Below are positions 7,735 to 14,392 of a stretch of 20,264 nucleotides of DNA, one piece after another; within the stretch, counting starts at the first letter, position 1, and the number at the start of each line of letters is the position of its first letter. Source of the stretch: JBJFCE01 sp051888775. GTDB taxonomy: Bacteria; Bacillota; Clostridia; Lachnospirales; Lachnospiraceae. The stretch covers positions 1 through 20,264 of the forward strand of contig JBJFCE010000010.1 in assembly GCA_051888775.1 (NCBI GenBank). Direction: 5' to 3'. The position numbers and the translations under genes were made by a program. The notes under the pieces are model-generated. The model did no database searches and was not told the DNA's origin. It saw nothing but the letters and a program-made list of their open reading frames with translations.

Positions 7735-8575
7735 AATAATCTATGATGGTGTTTTTGCAACTTTGAACAGCCTGCGTCTGATACTTTTGTTCATTACAGG
7801 TCAAACGCACGAACCGTCTCATCGGCATGTCCCGGACGGTCTTAAACAACAGCACCTCATGGTAAAAGCGGTACCAGGTATCCTGCGGAACAAAGGCAAT
7901 GCCCATGTTCATTTTCAACAGATCCCGCATAATAGACGGAGACTCGACATACATCGAAATTTTTGGCGCAAACTTTTCGGTTTCACAGAAGTGCGCTATA
8001 ATCTGATAAAGATTGCTGGACGGGCTGAGGCTGATAAAGTCACAGCTGCTTAGATCCTGCTTTGTAATCTCTGCTTTATCGGCAAGTATGTGATCCTTCG
8101 GCATAACAATACCGATCGGTTCCTCCAACAGCTGCACGGCAGATTCGGGTAACAGGCTGCTGACATCCGAATCCAGCTTCAGATCCCAATCAGACTGACA
8201 GCTTTGAAAAATGTGGGGCATGATTCTGGGAAATGCTTTTCCGATCCGCCCGATGATATCGGGTATCAGCAAAGATGCCGATTCTACGGAAATATTGACA
8301 TCCATGATTTCCGCTCCGCCGTATTCCCGTAATTCCGATTCGGCATTTTCAAGTGCCTGACAGACTTCATCCGCGTACTTTAAAAAGATTTTTCCTGCTC
8401 CGTTGAGCACGATCTTTTTTCCGTTCCTGTCAAACAGCGGCATGCCGATCTCTTCTTCCAGACGCTTTAACATCTGACTCAGAGAAGGCTGCGCGATAAA
8501 AAGCTGTTCTGCCGCTCTGGATATATTTTCTGTCCGAGCGATGACACGGAAATATTTGATCTGCTGTAATTCCAT
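7706..8575 (-). CDS. LysR-type transcriptional regulator
   Basis: A 289-residue LysR-family regulator. The N-terminal winged helix (residues 1-60) contains the hallmark sequence ISRAAEQLFIAQPSLSQMLK followed by LEEEIGMPLFDRNGKKIVLN. A linker helix runs to about residue 90. A periplasmic-binding-protein-like effector domain occupies about 90-280. LysR proteins bind as tetramers and respond to small metabolites. The tail overlaps the AEC transporter gene by 29 bp, convergently. Upstream and divergent lies the SGNH hydrolase gene, so either neighbour could be its target. The start has AAGGAG 6 nt before ATG. A hairpin element copy lies 43 bp upstream of the start, in its likely leader. Confidence 0.9.
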   Translation of the reverse strand: MELQQIKYFRVIARTENISRAAEQLFIAQPSLSQMLKRLEEEIGMPLFDRNGKKIVLNGAGKIFLKYADEVCQALENAESELREYGGAEIMDVNISVESASLLIPDIIGRIGKAFPRIMPHIFQSCQSDWDLKLDSDVSSLLPESAVQLLEEPIGIVMPKDHILADKAEITKQDLSSCDFISLSPSSNLYQIIAHFCETEKFAPKISMYVESPSIMRDLLKMNMGIAFVPQDTWYRFYHEVLLFKTVRDMPMRRFVRLTCNEQKYQTQAVQSCKNTIIDYFKEYSRKGR

Positions 8576-8618
8576 ATGCTTCTCCTTTCTGTTGTAAGCA
8601 TTTTGGTGGTAGTGAACC

Positions 8619-8789
8619 TCTGCCCGAGGATGGAACCGGTGCGTATCAATCTGTCGGTGGCAGGCACGCTTTCGCTACACCTCGTCCGTAACGGTACATA
8701 AGGTGCCAAAATACGGCACCTAAGTACCGACGGACTCACAGTACCTGCCACCGACAGATTGATACGTACCGGTTCCGTCCTCGGGCAGA
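8619..8789 (-). repeat. Hairpin element copy 1 (79-nt core, 46-bp arms)
   Basis: The arms 8619-8664 and 8744-8789 are complementary over 46 bp with two transition mismatches. The 79-nt core is 8665-8743. The sense strand, defined by CGGTACTTAGG followed by CCTTATGTACCG, is the minus strand and points at the LysR gene. The terminal stem in the core is AGGTGCC/GGCACCT, with loop GTATTTT. The core differs from copy 2 by a two-pair compensatory swap in that stem. The rest of the 8576-8933 gap is AT-rich and holds the promoter of the SGNH gene. Confidence 0.9.
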
Positions 8790-8839
8790 TATTCGCGGTT
8801 GCCTGATTTGCGTTTATCTTAAAGGTGCTTTCGGATAAA

Positions 8840-8868
8840 TTGTTGCCATATTATTTTTATATTATAAA
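8840..8868 (+). promoter_or_regulatory. Possible promoter of the SGNH hydrolase gene
   Basis: TTGTTG (8840-8845) and TATAAA (8863-8868) are 17 bp apart, 65 bp before the ATG at 8934. The region is very AT-rich, so other pairs could be chosen on either strand, including promoters for the divergent LysR gene. Confidence 0.35.
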
Positions 8869-8933
8869 TTATGATTGTTTTATTATATATTACAATATAA
8901 AATTCAAATAGCAATACTTATGGAGGGATTCGT

Positions 8934-9596
8934 ATGAGTCAGAACAAGCCTATGACAGACAAAGAACGAACAGCGGAACGTTACAGAGAGGAAAATAAAT
9001 CTGCACTTCCGGGACAGATCGTATTTACCGGATCATCCTTGATGGAAATGTTTCCGATCAACAAGCTGCTTGTGGAGCACGGTGATCAAACAGTGATCTA
9101 TAACCGCGGCATCAGCGGCTTTGTTTCTCAGGAACTTCTGGAGGTTCTTGATGTGTGTGTGCTCGACCTGAAGCCGTCACGTGTTTTCATCAACATCGGT
9201 ACGAATGATCTGAGCAATCCGGACATCCCAATCGACGAGCTGATGGAGCGCTACGACCGGATCATTTCGCAGATCGAGGCGCAGCTTCCGGATGTAGAGA
9301 TTTATTGCATGGCATATTATCCGGTCAATTATGAGGCTGCCACGGAAGAGATGAAGGAATGCCTGAAGGTCCGCACCAATGAAAAGATCCTGCTTGCCAA
9401 CAGCGAAGTAGAAAAGCTTGCCCACAGACACGATCAGAAATACATCGACGTAAACAAGAACCTGAAGGACGCTCAGGGCAGACTGAAAGCAGAATATACC
9501 ATCGAAGGAATGCATATCAAAGAAATCGGTTATGCGGCAATCTATGATGATCTCATGGCATATGTCAAGGAACCGAAATGGCGTAGTAAAAAATAA
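8934..9596 (+). CDS. SGNH/GDSL-type esterase or lipase, cytosolic
   Basis: A 220-residue SGNH-fold hydrolase, related to PAF-acetylhydrolase-like esterases. Block I is VFTGSSLME, with nucleophile Ser35; the usual Asp of GDS is Ser34. Block II is NRGISG, with oxyanion Gly59. Block III is GTND, with Asn91. Block V is EGMHI, with catalytic His194; the usual DxxH is ExxH here, Glu191. All four SGNH residues are therefore present. There is no signal peptide or membrane segment, so it should act in the cytosol. The substrate, perhaps an acetyl or acyl ester, is not predictable. The start has GGAGGG 6 nt upstream. The stop codon lies inside the arm of the terminator hairpin at 9587-9713. It is monocistronic. 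Confidence 0.87.
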   Translation: MSQNKPMTDKERTAERYREENKSALPGQIVFTGSSLMEMFPINKLLVEHGDQTVIYNRGISGFVSQELLEVLDVCVLDLKPSRVFINIGTNDLSNPDIPIDELMERYDRIISQIEAQLPDVEIYCMAYYPVNYEAATEEMKECLKVRTNEKILLANSEVEKLAHRHDQKYIDVNKNLKDAQGRLKAEYTIEGMHIKEIGYAAIYDDLMAYVKEPKWRSKK

Positions 9597-9713
9597 ACAC
9601 GCAACGCCGATATCAATCAAAAAACACACAAATTTGCTCGGCTCACGTTCCTAAGGCTGTCGCAAATTTGTGTGTTTTTTTGATTGATATTGGAGTTGCG
9701 TGTTTATTTTTTA
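9587..9713. terminator. Very long bidirectional terminator hairpin
   Basis: The arms 9587-9637 and 9662-9713 pair over about 50 bp, with one bulge and two mismatches. The loop is 24 nt (9638-9661). The outer ends give a T-run after the stem on both strands. It sits between the convergent SGNH (+) and AzlD (-) genes, so it can terminate both. The SGNH stop codon (9594-9596) is inside the left arm. The loop contains TAAGGCTGT, also found on the antisense strand of the core at 15107-15185, but the rest of the core is absent. Confidence 0.75.
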
Positions 9714-9762
9714 GAGCAATCTATCCTTGCCATATAAGTCAGATACCTATGATTCGCACCGA

Positions 9763-10092
9763 CTAAAATACGAACTGTACGAGCAGCATGTAGCAGATTG
9801 TTCCGCCCGCAATGGACAGAAGCATTTTGCGTTTCCACAGATGCAGCACTATTACAAGTGCAATGGACAAAAATTCCGGGATTGCGTGGCTTCCCGTAAA
9901 GATGCTGACATTTTTCAGACAATAAATGATCAGCAGTCCAAAAACCGCCGCCGGAAGAACCTTGCCAAGATACTGTATGTACTTCGGTGTCGGCTTGCCC
10001 GCCGGAAATACAAGGAAGGGCAAAAAACGGGTGATCATGGTTCCTAGCACGACCATAGCGATCGTGATGATCTGCTGCGTTAAACTCATCAT
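9763..10092 (-). CDS. azlD: AzlD-family branched-chain amino acid export subunit
   Basis: The 109-residue protein has four hydrophobic segments and matches the AzlD family, the small partner of AzlC in export of branched-chain amino acids and analogues (AzlCD, similar to BrnEF). Typical family features are TMVTRFLPF-like text near residue 18 (here MITRFLPFLVFP) and LPAAVFGLLIIYCL at about 46-59. Its ATG overlaps the stop codon of the GNAT-AzlC gene as ATGA, a 4-bp overlap, which suggests coupled translation and equal amounts of both subunits. GGCGGTGATC lies upstream as a ribosome binding site. Length is normal for the family. Confidence 0.88.
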   Translation of the reverse strand: MMSLTQQIITIAMVVLGTMITRFLPFLVFPAGKPTPKYIQYLGKVLPAAVFGLLIIYCLKNVSIFTGSHAIPEFLSIALVIVLHLWKRKMLLSIAGGTICYMLLVQFVF

Positions 10093-11327
10093 ACCGGATC
10101 ACCGCCTTTCTCAAGAGGTTTGCGAAGCAGCGTCAGTACACCGAGAATCGCAAGCATGGAAGGAATCATAAACTGATCGGCACCAAATGCGATCAGACAT
10201 ATGAGCGACAGCCCCAGTCCCAGAAACGCACTGGCATGATTCTTTTCCTTCATCCACTGCTCCATGAAGATTACAACAAACATCGCGGTCATGACAAATT
10301 CCAGTCCTTCCGTATTAAAATGAATCAGCGAACCGAAAAGACCGCCGAGCGTCGCTCCGAATACCCAATAACACTGATTCAAAAGCGTCACAAAAAAATA
10401 AAACCAGCCCCGGTCCACATCTTCCGGAATCTTTGCAGTATAATTTACGGAAAAGCTTTCATCGCACATCCCAAAGATCAGATAGAATTTCTTAATCCCT
10501 GTCCCTTTATACTTGTCTAACATGGAAATACCGTAAAACAGATGCCTTGCGTTAATCATGAGCGTCATGGCAAGTGCCTGAATCGGATTGAATGCACCCA
10601 GCAACAGATTTGCTGCCACAAATTCCATCGAACCCGCAAAGATCGTCATACTCATGAACATCGGATAGAGAAAGGAAAAGCCGGACACATTCATGTAGAT
10701 CCCATATGTCATGCCCAAAAACCAGAAACCCGCAAAAATCGGAATCGTATACGGAAAAGCCGCCTTTAACGCACGCAGGCGCATGCCTTTTTGGGGGCTG
10801 TTGATCGTCCACCTACACTGAATCCCTTCGCATTTCACAGCACCATCGTTACACTCATACGGAATATCTTTTTCATACTGAAAGCCAAGCTTTTTCATGA
10901 CATTTCCGGAAGCCGGATTGTCCTTTGCATATCTGCCGACAATTTCATGCACATGAAGCTCCTCTGTTGCAAACCGGATCACTCTTTGCATTGCTTCCGT
11001 CGCATATCCCCTGCCCCAGTATGCTTTTCCGAAGTTATATGCAATTTCCCAGGATGAAACCTCTTCTTCATAATAAATGAGCGCGGTTCCTATCAGCTCA
11101 TCCGTTTCTTTTTCAACAACCGCAAACCGGTACCAGTCGTCTTTTTCAATCTGCCCGATTTCAAAAGATATCCATTCCTTTGTTTTCTCTATATCGTTAT
11201 GGCTTGTCCAAAACATATATCTGGCGACATCAGGATCACTCTCCCAACATGCAAATGCACAGGACGCGTCCTCGTACCGGAAAGGTCTCAATCGTAACCT
11301 GCCCGTTTCCAGTGTAGGGGTATTCAT
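10089..11327 (-). CDS. azlC: GNAT acetyltransferase fused to AzlC permease
   Basis: A 412-residue two-domain protein. Residues 1-175 are a RimJ/RimL-like GNAT N-acetyltransferase: it opens TLETGRLRLRPFRYEDA, has the acetyl-CoA loop YWGRGYATEA at 103-112 and the late motif NPASGNVMKKLGF at 137-149. Residues 182-412 are a full-length AzlC permease starting MRLRALKAAFPYTIPIFAGF, with the family motif LMINARHLFYG. A six-residue linker (NSPQKG) joins them in frame. An independent AzlC start at Met182 (10784) is unlikely because the only Shine-Dalgarno-like stretch (AAAGG) ends one base before that ATG. The GNAT start has AAGGAGAGG upstream. AzlD follows by ATGA overlap. The acetyltransferase may act on the exported amino acid or an analogue; this is inference. 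Confidence 0.88.
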   Translation of the reverse strand: MNTPTLETGRLRLRPFRYEDASCAFACWESDPDVARYMFWTSHNDIEKTKEWISFEIGQIEKDDWYRFAVVEKETDELIGTALIYYEEEVSSWEIAYNFGKAYWGRGYATEAMQRVIRFATEELHVHEIVGRYAKDNPASGNVMKKLGFQYEKDIPYECNDGAVKCEGIQCRWTINSPQKGMRLRALKAAFPYTIPIFAGFWFLGMTYGIYMNVSGFSFLYPMFMSMTIFAGSMEFVAANLLLGAFNPIQALAMTLMINARHLFYGISMLDKYKGTGIKKFYLIFGMCDESFSVNYTAKIPEDVDRGWFYFFVTLLNQCYWVFGATLGGLFGSLIHFNTEGLEFVMTAMFVVIFMEQWMKEKNHASAFLGLGLSLICLIAFGADQFMIPSMLAILGVLTLLRKPLEKGGDPV

Positions 11328-11357
11328 GCTTACCTCTCCTTACATTTTTATTTGTCC

Positions 11358-11566
11358 ATAGGCGATTGTGAATCTCTGTCTGCAGGATGGAACCGGTGCT
11401 TTATAGACCTGTCAGTGGCAGGCACGCTTTCGCTACACCTCGTCCGTAACGGTACATAAGGCACCAAAATACGGTGCCTAAGTACCGACGGACTCACAGT
11501 ACCTGCCACCGACAGGTCTATAAAGCACCGGTTCCATCCCGCAGACAAAGTTTCACAATCTCCTAT
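11358..11566 (-). repeat. Hairpin element copy 2 (79-nt core, 65-bp arms)
   Basis: The arms 11358-11422 and 11502-11566 pair over 65 bp with five mismatches, the longest of the family. The 79-nt core is 11423-11501. The sense strand is minus, pointing at the GNAT-AzlC gene, whose ATG lies 31 bp away. Terminal stem AGGCACC/GGTGCCT, loop GTATTTT. The inner arm sequence CTGTCRGTGGCAGG and the outer motif GGATGGAACCGGTGC are shared with copy 1. In the sense direction the element ends with GGTTCCATCCT, as copy 1 does. Confidence 0.9.
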
Positions 11567-11585
11567 TATTCACCAAGTCTGTTAG

Positions 11586-11616
11586 CAAAGGCAGACTCAT
11601 CTTGAATCTGCCTTTG
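11586..11616 (-). terminator. Hairpin after the DNA-repair-type operon
   Basis: CAAAGGCAGA (11586-11595) and TCTGCCTTTG (11607-11616) form a perfect 10-bp stem with an 11-nt loop, about 70 bp past the stop of the DUF4130-type gene. No T-run follows on the minus strand, so it may terminate with help from Rho or mainly protect the mRNA end. The rest of the 11328-11687 gap holds element copy 2; I see no clear promoter for the GNAT-AzlC-AzlD genes, so they may be transcribed through the element. Confidence 0.45.
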
Positions 11617-11687
11617 TTGCGGCTTGTACTATCCCATAATATAGCACAAACCGATACTTTTCTACTATCACTTTTTTCTGCAGCTTG

Positions 11688-12455
11688 TCAGGAATCAAAC
11701 TCCAGCATATAATCCCGGAAACGCAGCGCGCAGAAATTGCGCTGGCACCGATAATTCTCTCGCTCCTTGATCGCAATGGTCTTAAAGAAGGTTCTCCACA
11801 GATTTTCATACTCCGCATTCTCGCAAGTACGCCAGATCCGCTCGATCGCTTCCTCCGTCAGCGGTGCAAGAAACCATTCCTGTCTCTTTGGGTGAAAAAC
11901 ACCCATCTCATGAACTTCATCTATAATCACAAAATGCTCCTCCGGGAAACGATCCGAAAAATGATTTGCCAACATCGGCAACACCTGATTCTTCGGTCGT
12001 ATCTTCGCGATCAGAATTCCATTATCGGAATCATGGAAACGCAGAAATTCGCGAAAGGAATGCGACTCGTTTGATACATTTCTCTGCAATTCAAACATAC
12101 GGCAGACTTCTTCCCTGCCATGCATATTGACAACCTCCGCTCCGTACCGGAAACCGAGCTTTAAAAAGCGATAGATCGCATCGATCTTATCCTCCGCATA
12201 GGACAGCGACACCAGATACATCATATCATACGCTTCACGACAGATCTTTCTGCTGACCGACCGCGCGACCTTGACTGCCTTTGTGTAATCGGTCTGCGTA
12301 TATACATAATCCGAGAACAGTTCATAGGAATGCATACGTTCCGTCCGCAGCTTCAGCTTATCATCCGGAATGTGCGCCGCCCATGCATCATAGATCTGTG
12401 TAAAAACGCCGTCCGGTGTATCTTCACATAAATAAATTGTCTGGTTCTCATTCAT
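11688..12455 (-). CDS. DUF4130-type putative DNA metabolism protein
   Basis: A 255-residue protein of the family that pairs with a radical SAM protein and is elsewhere fused to a uracil-DNA-glycosylase-like domain (DUF4130, TIGR03915 type). Recognised from the opening YLCEDTPDGVFTQIYDAW, the middle SHSFREFLRFHDSDNGILIA and the ending LWRTFFKTIAIKERENYRCQ followed by QRNFCALRFRDYMLEF-like text. No glycosylase domain is present here. Biochemical activity is not established; DNA repair or modification is a prediction from gene association. It starts 16 bp after the radical SAM stop, with AGGA just upstream of ATG, so the two form one operon. The SOS boxes upstream of the operon support a DNA-damage role. 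Confidence 0.85.
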   Translation of the reverse strand: MNENQTIYLCEDTPDGVFTQIYDAWAAHIPDDKLKLRTERMHSYELFSDYVYTQTDYTKAVKVARSVSRKICREAYDMMYLVSLSYAEDKIDAIYRFLKLGFRYGAEVVNMHGREEVCRMFELQRNVSNESHSFREFLRFHDSDNGILIAKIRPKNQVLPMLANHFSDRFPEEHFVIIDEVHEMGVFHPKRQEWFLAPLTEEAIERIWRTCENAEYENLWRTFFKTIAIKERENYRCQRNFCALRFRDYMLEFDS

Positions 12456-12471
12456 CTTTTCCTAACCTCAT

Positions 12472-13926
12472 CTACTGTGCCGCTGCCAGCGGACTCTGAT
12501 CATCAAACAGGGACAACTGCCGGAACGTCGTATGATATTCCAGCTCCCAGTTTTTCCTGCGGTCCAGATCCAGAAGCTGTCTGGCAATATAGTCCTCATC
12601 CATCCTGGTCGGATACATCATTCTGCCGTTGCAGGTGATAAAATAATGGGCACGTTTTAACACCACACCGATCCGTTTCAAACTGTCAAAATCAAGCTTT
12701 GCCGTCCGTCGCGCCTGCATGATGCGCCGTGCTGATTTTACACCGATCCCCGGAATCCGCAGCAACTGATCATACGGTACACGGTTGATCTCCATCGGAA
12801 AATATTCCAGATGCCTGAGCGCCCACTCACATTTCGGATCCAGATACACATTGAAGTTCGGACGTTCGGGTGACAACAGCTCATTTGCCTGAAATCCGTA
12901 AAATCGCAACAACCAGTCCGCCTGATACAGCCGGTGCTCACGCAAAAGAGGAGGCTTTGTCCCAACCGCCGGAAGACTGCTGTCCTCATTGAGTGCAATA
13001 TACGCCGAATAAAATACACGCTTTAAATCAAAGCGCTGATATAACGCTTCCGCCACTGCCAGCACCTGATAATCACTCTCCGGTGTCGCACCCACGATCA
13101 TCTGTGTACTCTGCCCTGCCGGAACAAACATCTGCCCCGGTTTGCGCACTGCGGGGCGCATGGCTGTCCTCTCCTTTGATGCCGGCAGCGTCGGTTTGGT
13201 ACTTTGCGGTAAAAGAAGCTGCGGCTTCTCCGGTTCCGGCAGTTCAAATCCCCAGCGGTCTGTACTCCCGCCAAGCAGCCGGTTTACATTTGCCGCACCG
13301 TTTAAACGGTTCTCTGCAATTCCTGCCTGGATCTGGCGCATCGGCTTTAGGATCGTTTCTCTCGTCTTATTCGGTGCCAGTGTCCGTAGCCCTTCCGCAG
13401 TCGGCAGCTCCAGATTCGTACTCATGCGGTCTGCCAGAAGCCCGATCGCCGCGATCAGCTCCGGCGCCGCACCCGGTACCGCTTTGACATGGATATAGCC
13501 GTTAAAATACCGTTCCTCCCTGAGCATCCGAAGCGTAATATAGATCTGCTCCATCGTCTCGGTCGGATCATGCCGCACACCGGAGCTTAAAAACAGCCCT
13601 TCAATATAATTTCTGCGGTAAAACTGCATCGTCAGCTCGCAGACCTCTTCCGGCGTAAAAGAAGTCCGCACCGTATCGTTGGATCTGCGGTTGATACAAT
13701 ATTTGCAGTCGTACACACACTCGTTTGTATACAAAATTTTTAACAGAGAGATACACCGCCCGTCCGCCGCAAAGCTATGACAGATTCCGCAGGCTGCCGT
13801 ATTCCCCATACTGCCCTCTTTCCCCTTGCGCTCAACTCCGCTTGAGGTACAGGAAACATCATATTTTGCTGCATCCGACAGAATTTCCAGCTTCTTTTCA
13901 ATCGGGAGATTTTCCAGAATCGTCAT
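12472..13926 (-). CDS. Radical SAM protein, putative DNA modification/repair
   Basis: The 484-residue radical SAM enzyme belongs to the group annotated as putative DNA modification/repair radical SAM protein (TIGR03916 type). The [4Fe-4S]-binding motif is ECVYDCKYC, with Cys70, Cys74 and Cys77. Four more Cys precede it (26, 46, 49, 58) and could bind another cluster. A helix-hairpin-helix DNA-binding module sits near the C-terminus at about 386-425 (LLRIPGIGVKSARRIMQARR). Residues about 209-265 form a Pro-rich insertion not expected in the family, which is usually nearer 420 residues. ATG at 13926 is preferred over 13974 because AGAGGA lies 8 nt before it. It is the first gene of the SOS-box operon, with the DUF4130-type gene 16 bp downstream. 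The reaction is unknown. Confidence 0.87.
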   Translation of the reverse strand: MTILENLPIEKKLEILSDAAKYDVSCTSSGVERKGKEGSMGNTAACGICHSFAADGRCISLLKILYTNECVYDCKYCINRRSNDTVRTSFTPEEVCELTMQFYRRNYIEGLFLSSGVRHDPTETMEQIYITLRMLREERYFNGYIHVKAVPGAAPELIAAIGLLADRMSTNLELPTAEGLRTLAPNKTRETILKPMRQIQAGIAENRLNGAANVNRLLGGSTDRWGFELPEPEKPQLLLPQSTKPTLPASKERTAMRPAVRKPGQMFVPAGQSTQMIVGATPESDYQVLAVAEALYQRFDLKRVFYSAYIALNEDSSLPAVGTKPPLLREHRLYQADWLLRFYGFQANELLSPERPNFNVYLDPKCEWALRHLEYFPMEINRVPYDQLLRIPGIGVKSARRIMQARRTAKLDFDSLKRIGVVLKRAHYFITCNGRMMYPTRMDEDYIARQLLDLDRRKNWELEYHTTFRQLSLFDDQSPLAAAQ

Positions 13927-13990
13927 CTTTTTATTCCTCTTTCCGCATCCCGTAATTCCTTTAAGATCAGCCATCTTTTATCTCATAACA

Positions 13991-14015
13991 GAACATTTGT
14001 TCCGAATATATGTTC
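13991..14015 (-). promoter_or_regulatory. Tandem LexA (SOS) boxes
   Basis: GAACATTTGTTC (13991-14002) is an exact match to the Gram-positive LexA half-sites GAAC-N4-GTTC. One base further, GAATATATGTTC (14004-14015) matches with one half-site base changed. Both lie immediately downstream of the -10 box of the minus-strand promoter for the radical SAM/DUF4130 operon, an ideal place for LexA repression. LexA binding itself is inference from the consensus. Confidence 0.75.
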
Positions 14016-14016
14016 T

Positions 14017-14045
14017 ATTATAATCCACCAAGCTATGCTTTGCAA
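14017..14045 (-). promoter_or_regulatory. Promoter of the radical SAM/DUF4130 operon
   Basis: On the minus strand, TTGCAA (14040-14045) and TATAAT (14017-14022) are separated by 17 bp. Transcription would start within or just after the SOS boxes at 13991-14015, about 80 bp upstream of the ATG at 13926. Confidence 0.7.
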
Positions 14046-14094
14046 TACATTTTTATTCATTCCATATTTCTCCACGTCCGAACTGTTCCCTTGA

Positions 14095-14151
14095 CATCAC
14101 CATGCCGATATAAAAAATAGTAGGTGATGATAAGTAAACGGAATTACTTAT
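14095..14151 (+). promoter_or_regulatory. Two inverted repeats upstream of the coiled-coil gene
   Basis: CATCACC (14095-14101) pairs with GGTGATG (14123-14129) across 21 bp. Immediately after, ATAAGTAA (14130-14137) pairs with TTACTTAT (14144-14151) across 6 bp. A TTGACA (14091-14096) overlaps the first repeat, but no well-spaced -10 box follows. The second palindrome has the size of a dimeric repressor operator. No regulator can be named. Confidence 0.35.
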
Positions 14152-14158
14152 TTCAAAA
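14147..14158 (+). repeat. Left direct repeat flanking element copy 3
   Basis: CTTATTTCAAAA occurs here and again, identically, at 14363-14374, on the two sides of hairpin element copy 3 (14192-14332). The inner neighbours of the two repeats share an inverted GTTTGC (14164-14169) / GCAAAC (14352-14357). This may be a target-site duplication or a chance AT-rich match. Confidence 0.4.
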
Positions 14159-14191
14159 GCATCGTTTGCAAAACTTTGTCAGCAGACCGAA

Positions 14192-14332
14192 AACGATTGC
14201 CCACAGATCTGTCAGCGGCGGGTACTGTGAGTCCGTCGGTACTTAGGTGCCGTACTTTGGAACCTTATGTACCGCTACGGACGAAGTGTAGCGAAAGCGT
14301 GCCCGCCGCTGACAGATCTGTGGACAATCGTT
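14192..14332 (+). repeat. Hairpin element copy 3 (79-nt core, 31-bp arms)
   Basis: The arms 14192-14222 and 14302-14332 pair over 31 bp with one mismatch. The 79-nt core is 14223-14301. The sense strand is plus, pointing at the coiled-coil gene whose ATG is 60 bp downstream. The terminal stem AGGTGCC/GGAACCT has one mismatch; the loop is GTACTTT. In the sense direction the element ends CGTTCCATC, close to GGTTCCATC of copies 1 and 2. It contains GCGAAAGC near the core's 3' end, a possible GNRA tetraloop. Confidence 0.9.
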
Positions 14333-14362
14333 CCATCTACCGGCAAGCTCCGCAAACATCTG

Positions 14363-14374
14363 CTTATTTCAAAA
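14363..14374 (+). repeat. Right direct repeat flanking element copy 3
   Basis: Second occurrence of CTTATTTCAAAA, identical to 14147-14158. It ends 4 nt before the GGGAGG ribosome binding site of the coiled-coil gene. Confidence 0.4.
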
Positions 14375-14392
14375 AACAGGGAGGTTGATCTT

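Noticed and set aside
10782..10784. Separate AzlC start codon inside the fusion gene
   Set aside because: The only AGG-like motif ends one base before this ATG, too close for initiation, and no stop codon separates the domains.
12993..13498. Plus-strand open frames opposite the radical SAM gene
   Set aside because: They lie antisense to a well-supported gene, have low-complexity Pro/Ser/Ala composition and no ribosome sites.
13927..13974. Longer start for the radical SAM protein at 13974
   Set aside because: No good ribosome binding site precedes it, while ATG at 13926 has AGAGGA at 8 nt.
14289..14299. REP/REPIN-type repeat based on GTAG followed by a small palindrome (GTAGCGAAAGC)
   Set aside because: GTAG is present in copies 1-3 but not in copy 4, the closing stem is only two base pairs, and no RAYT-type transposase is in view. 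Kept only as a remote alternative.
14200..14388. Short ORFs through the element cores encoding similar peptides (GTVSPSVLR, PYVPLRT, CSESVPA) in copies 1-3
   Set aside because: The frame is open on the sense strand in these copies and largely in copy 4, but there is no consistent start codon or ribosome site. The differences are paired changes in stems that alter amino acids, not silent codon changes. The similarity is a by-product of nucleotide conservation, and such ORFs could be mis-annotated as hypothetical proteins.
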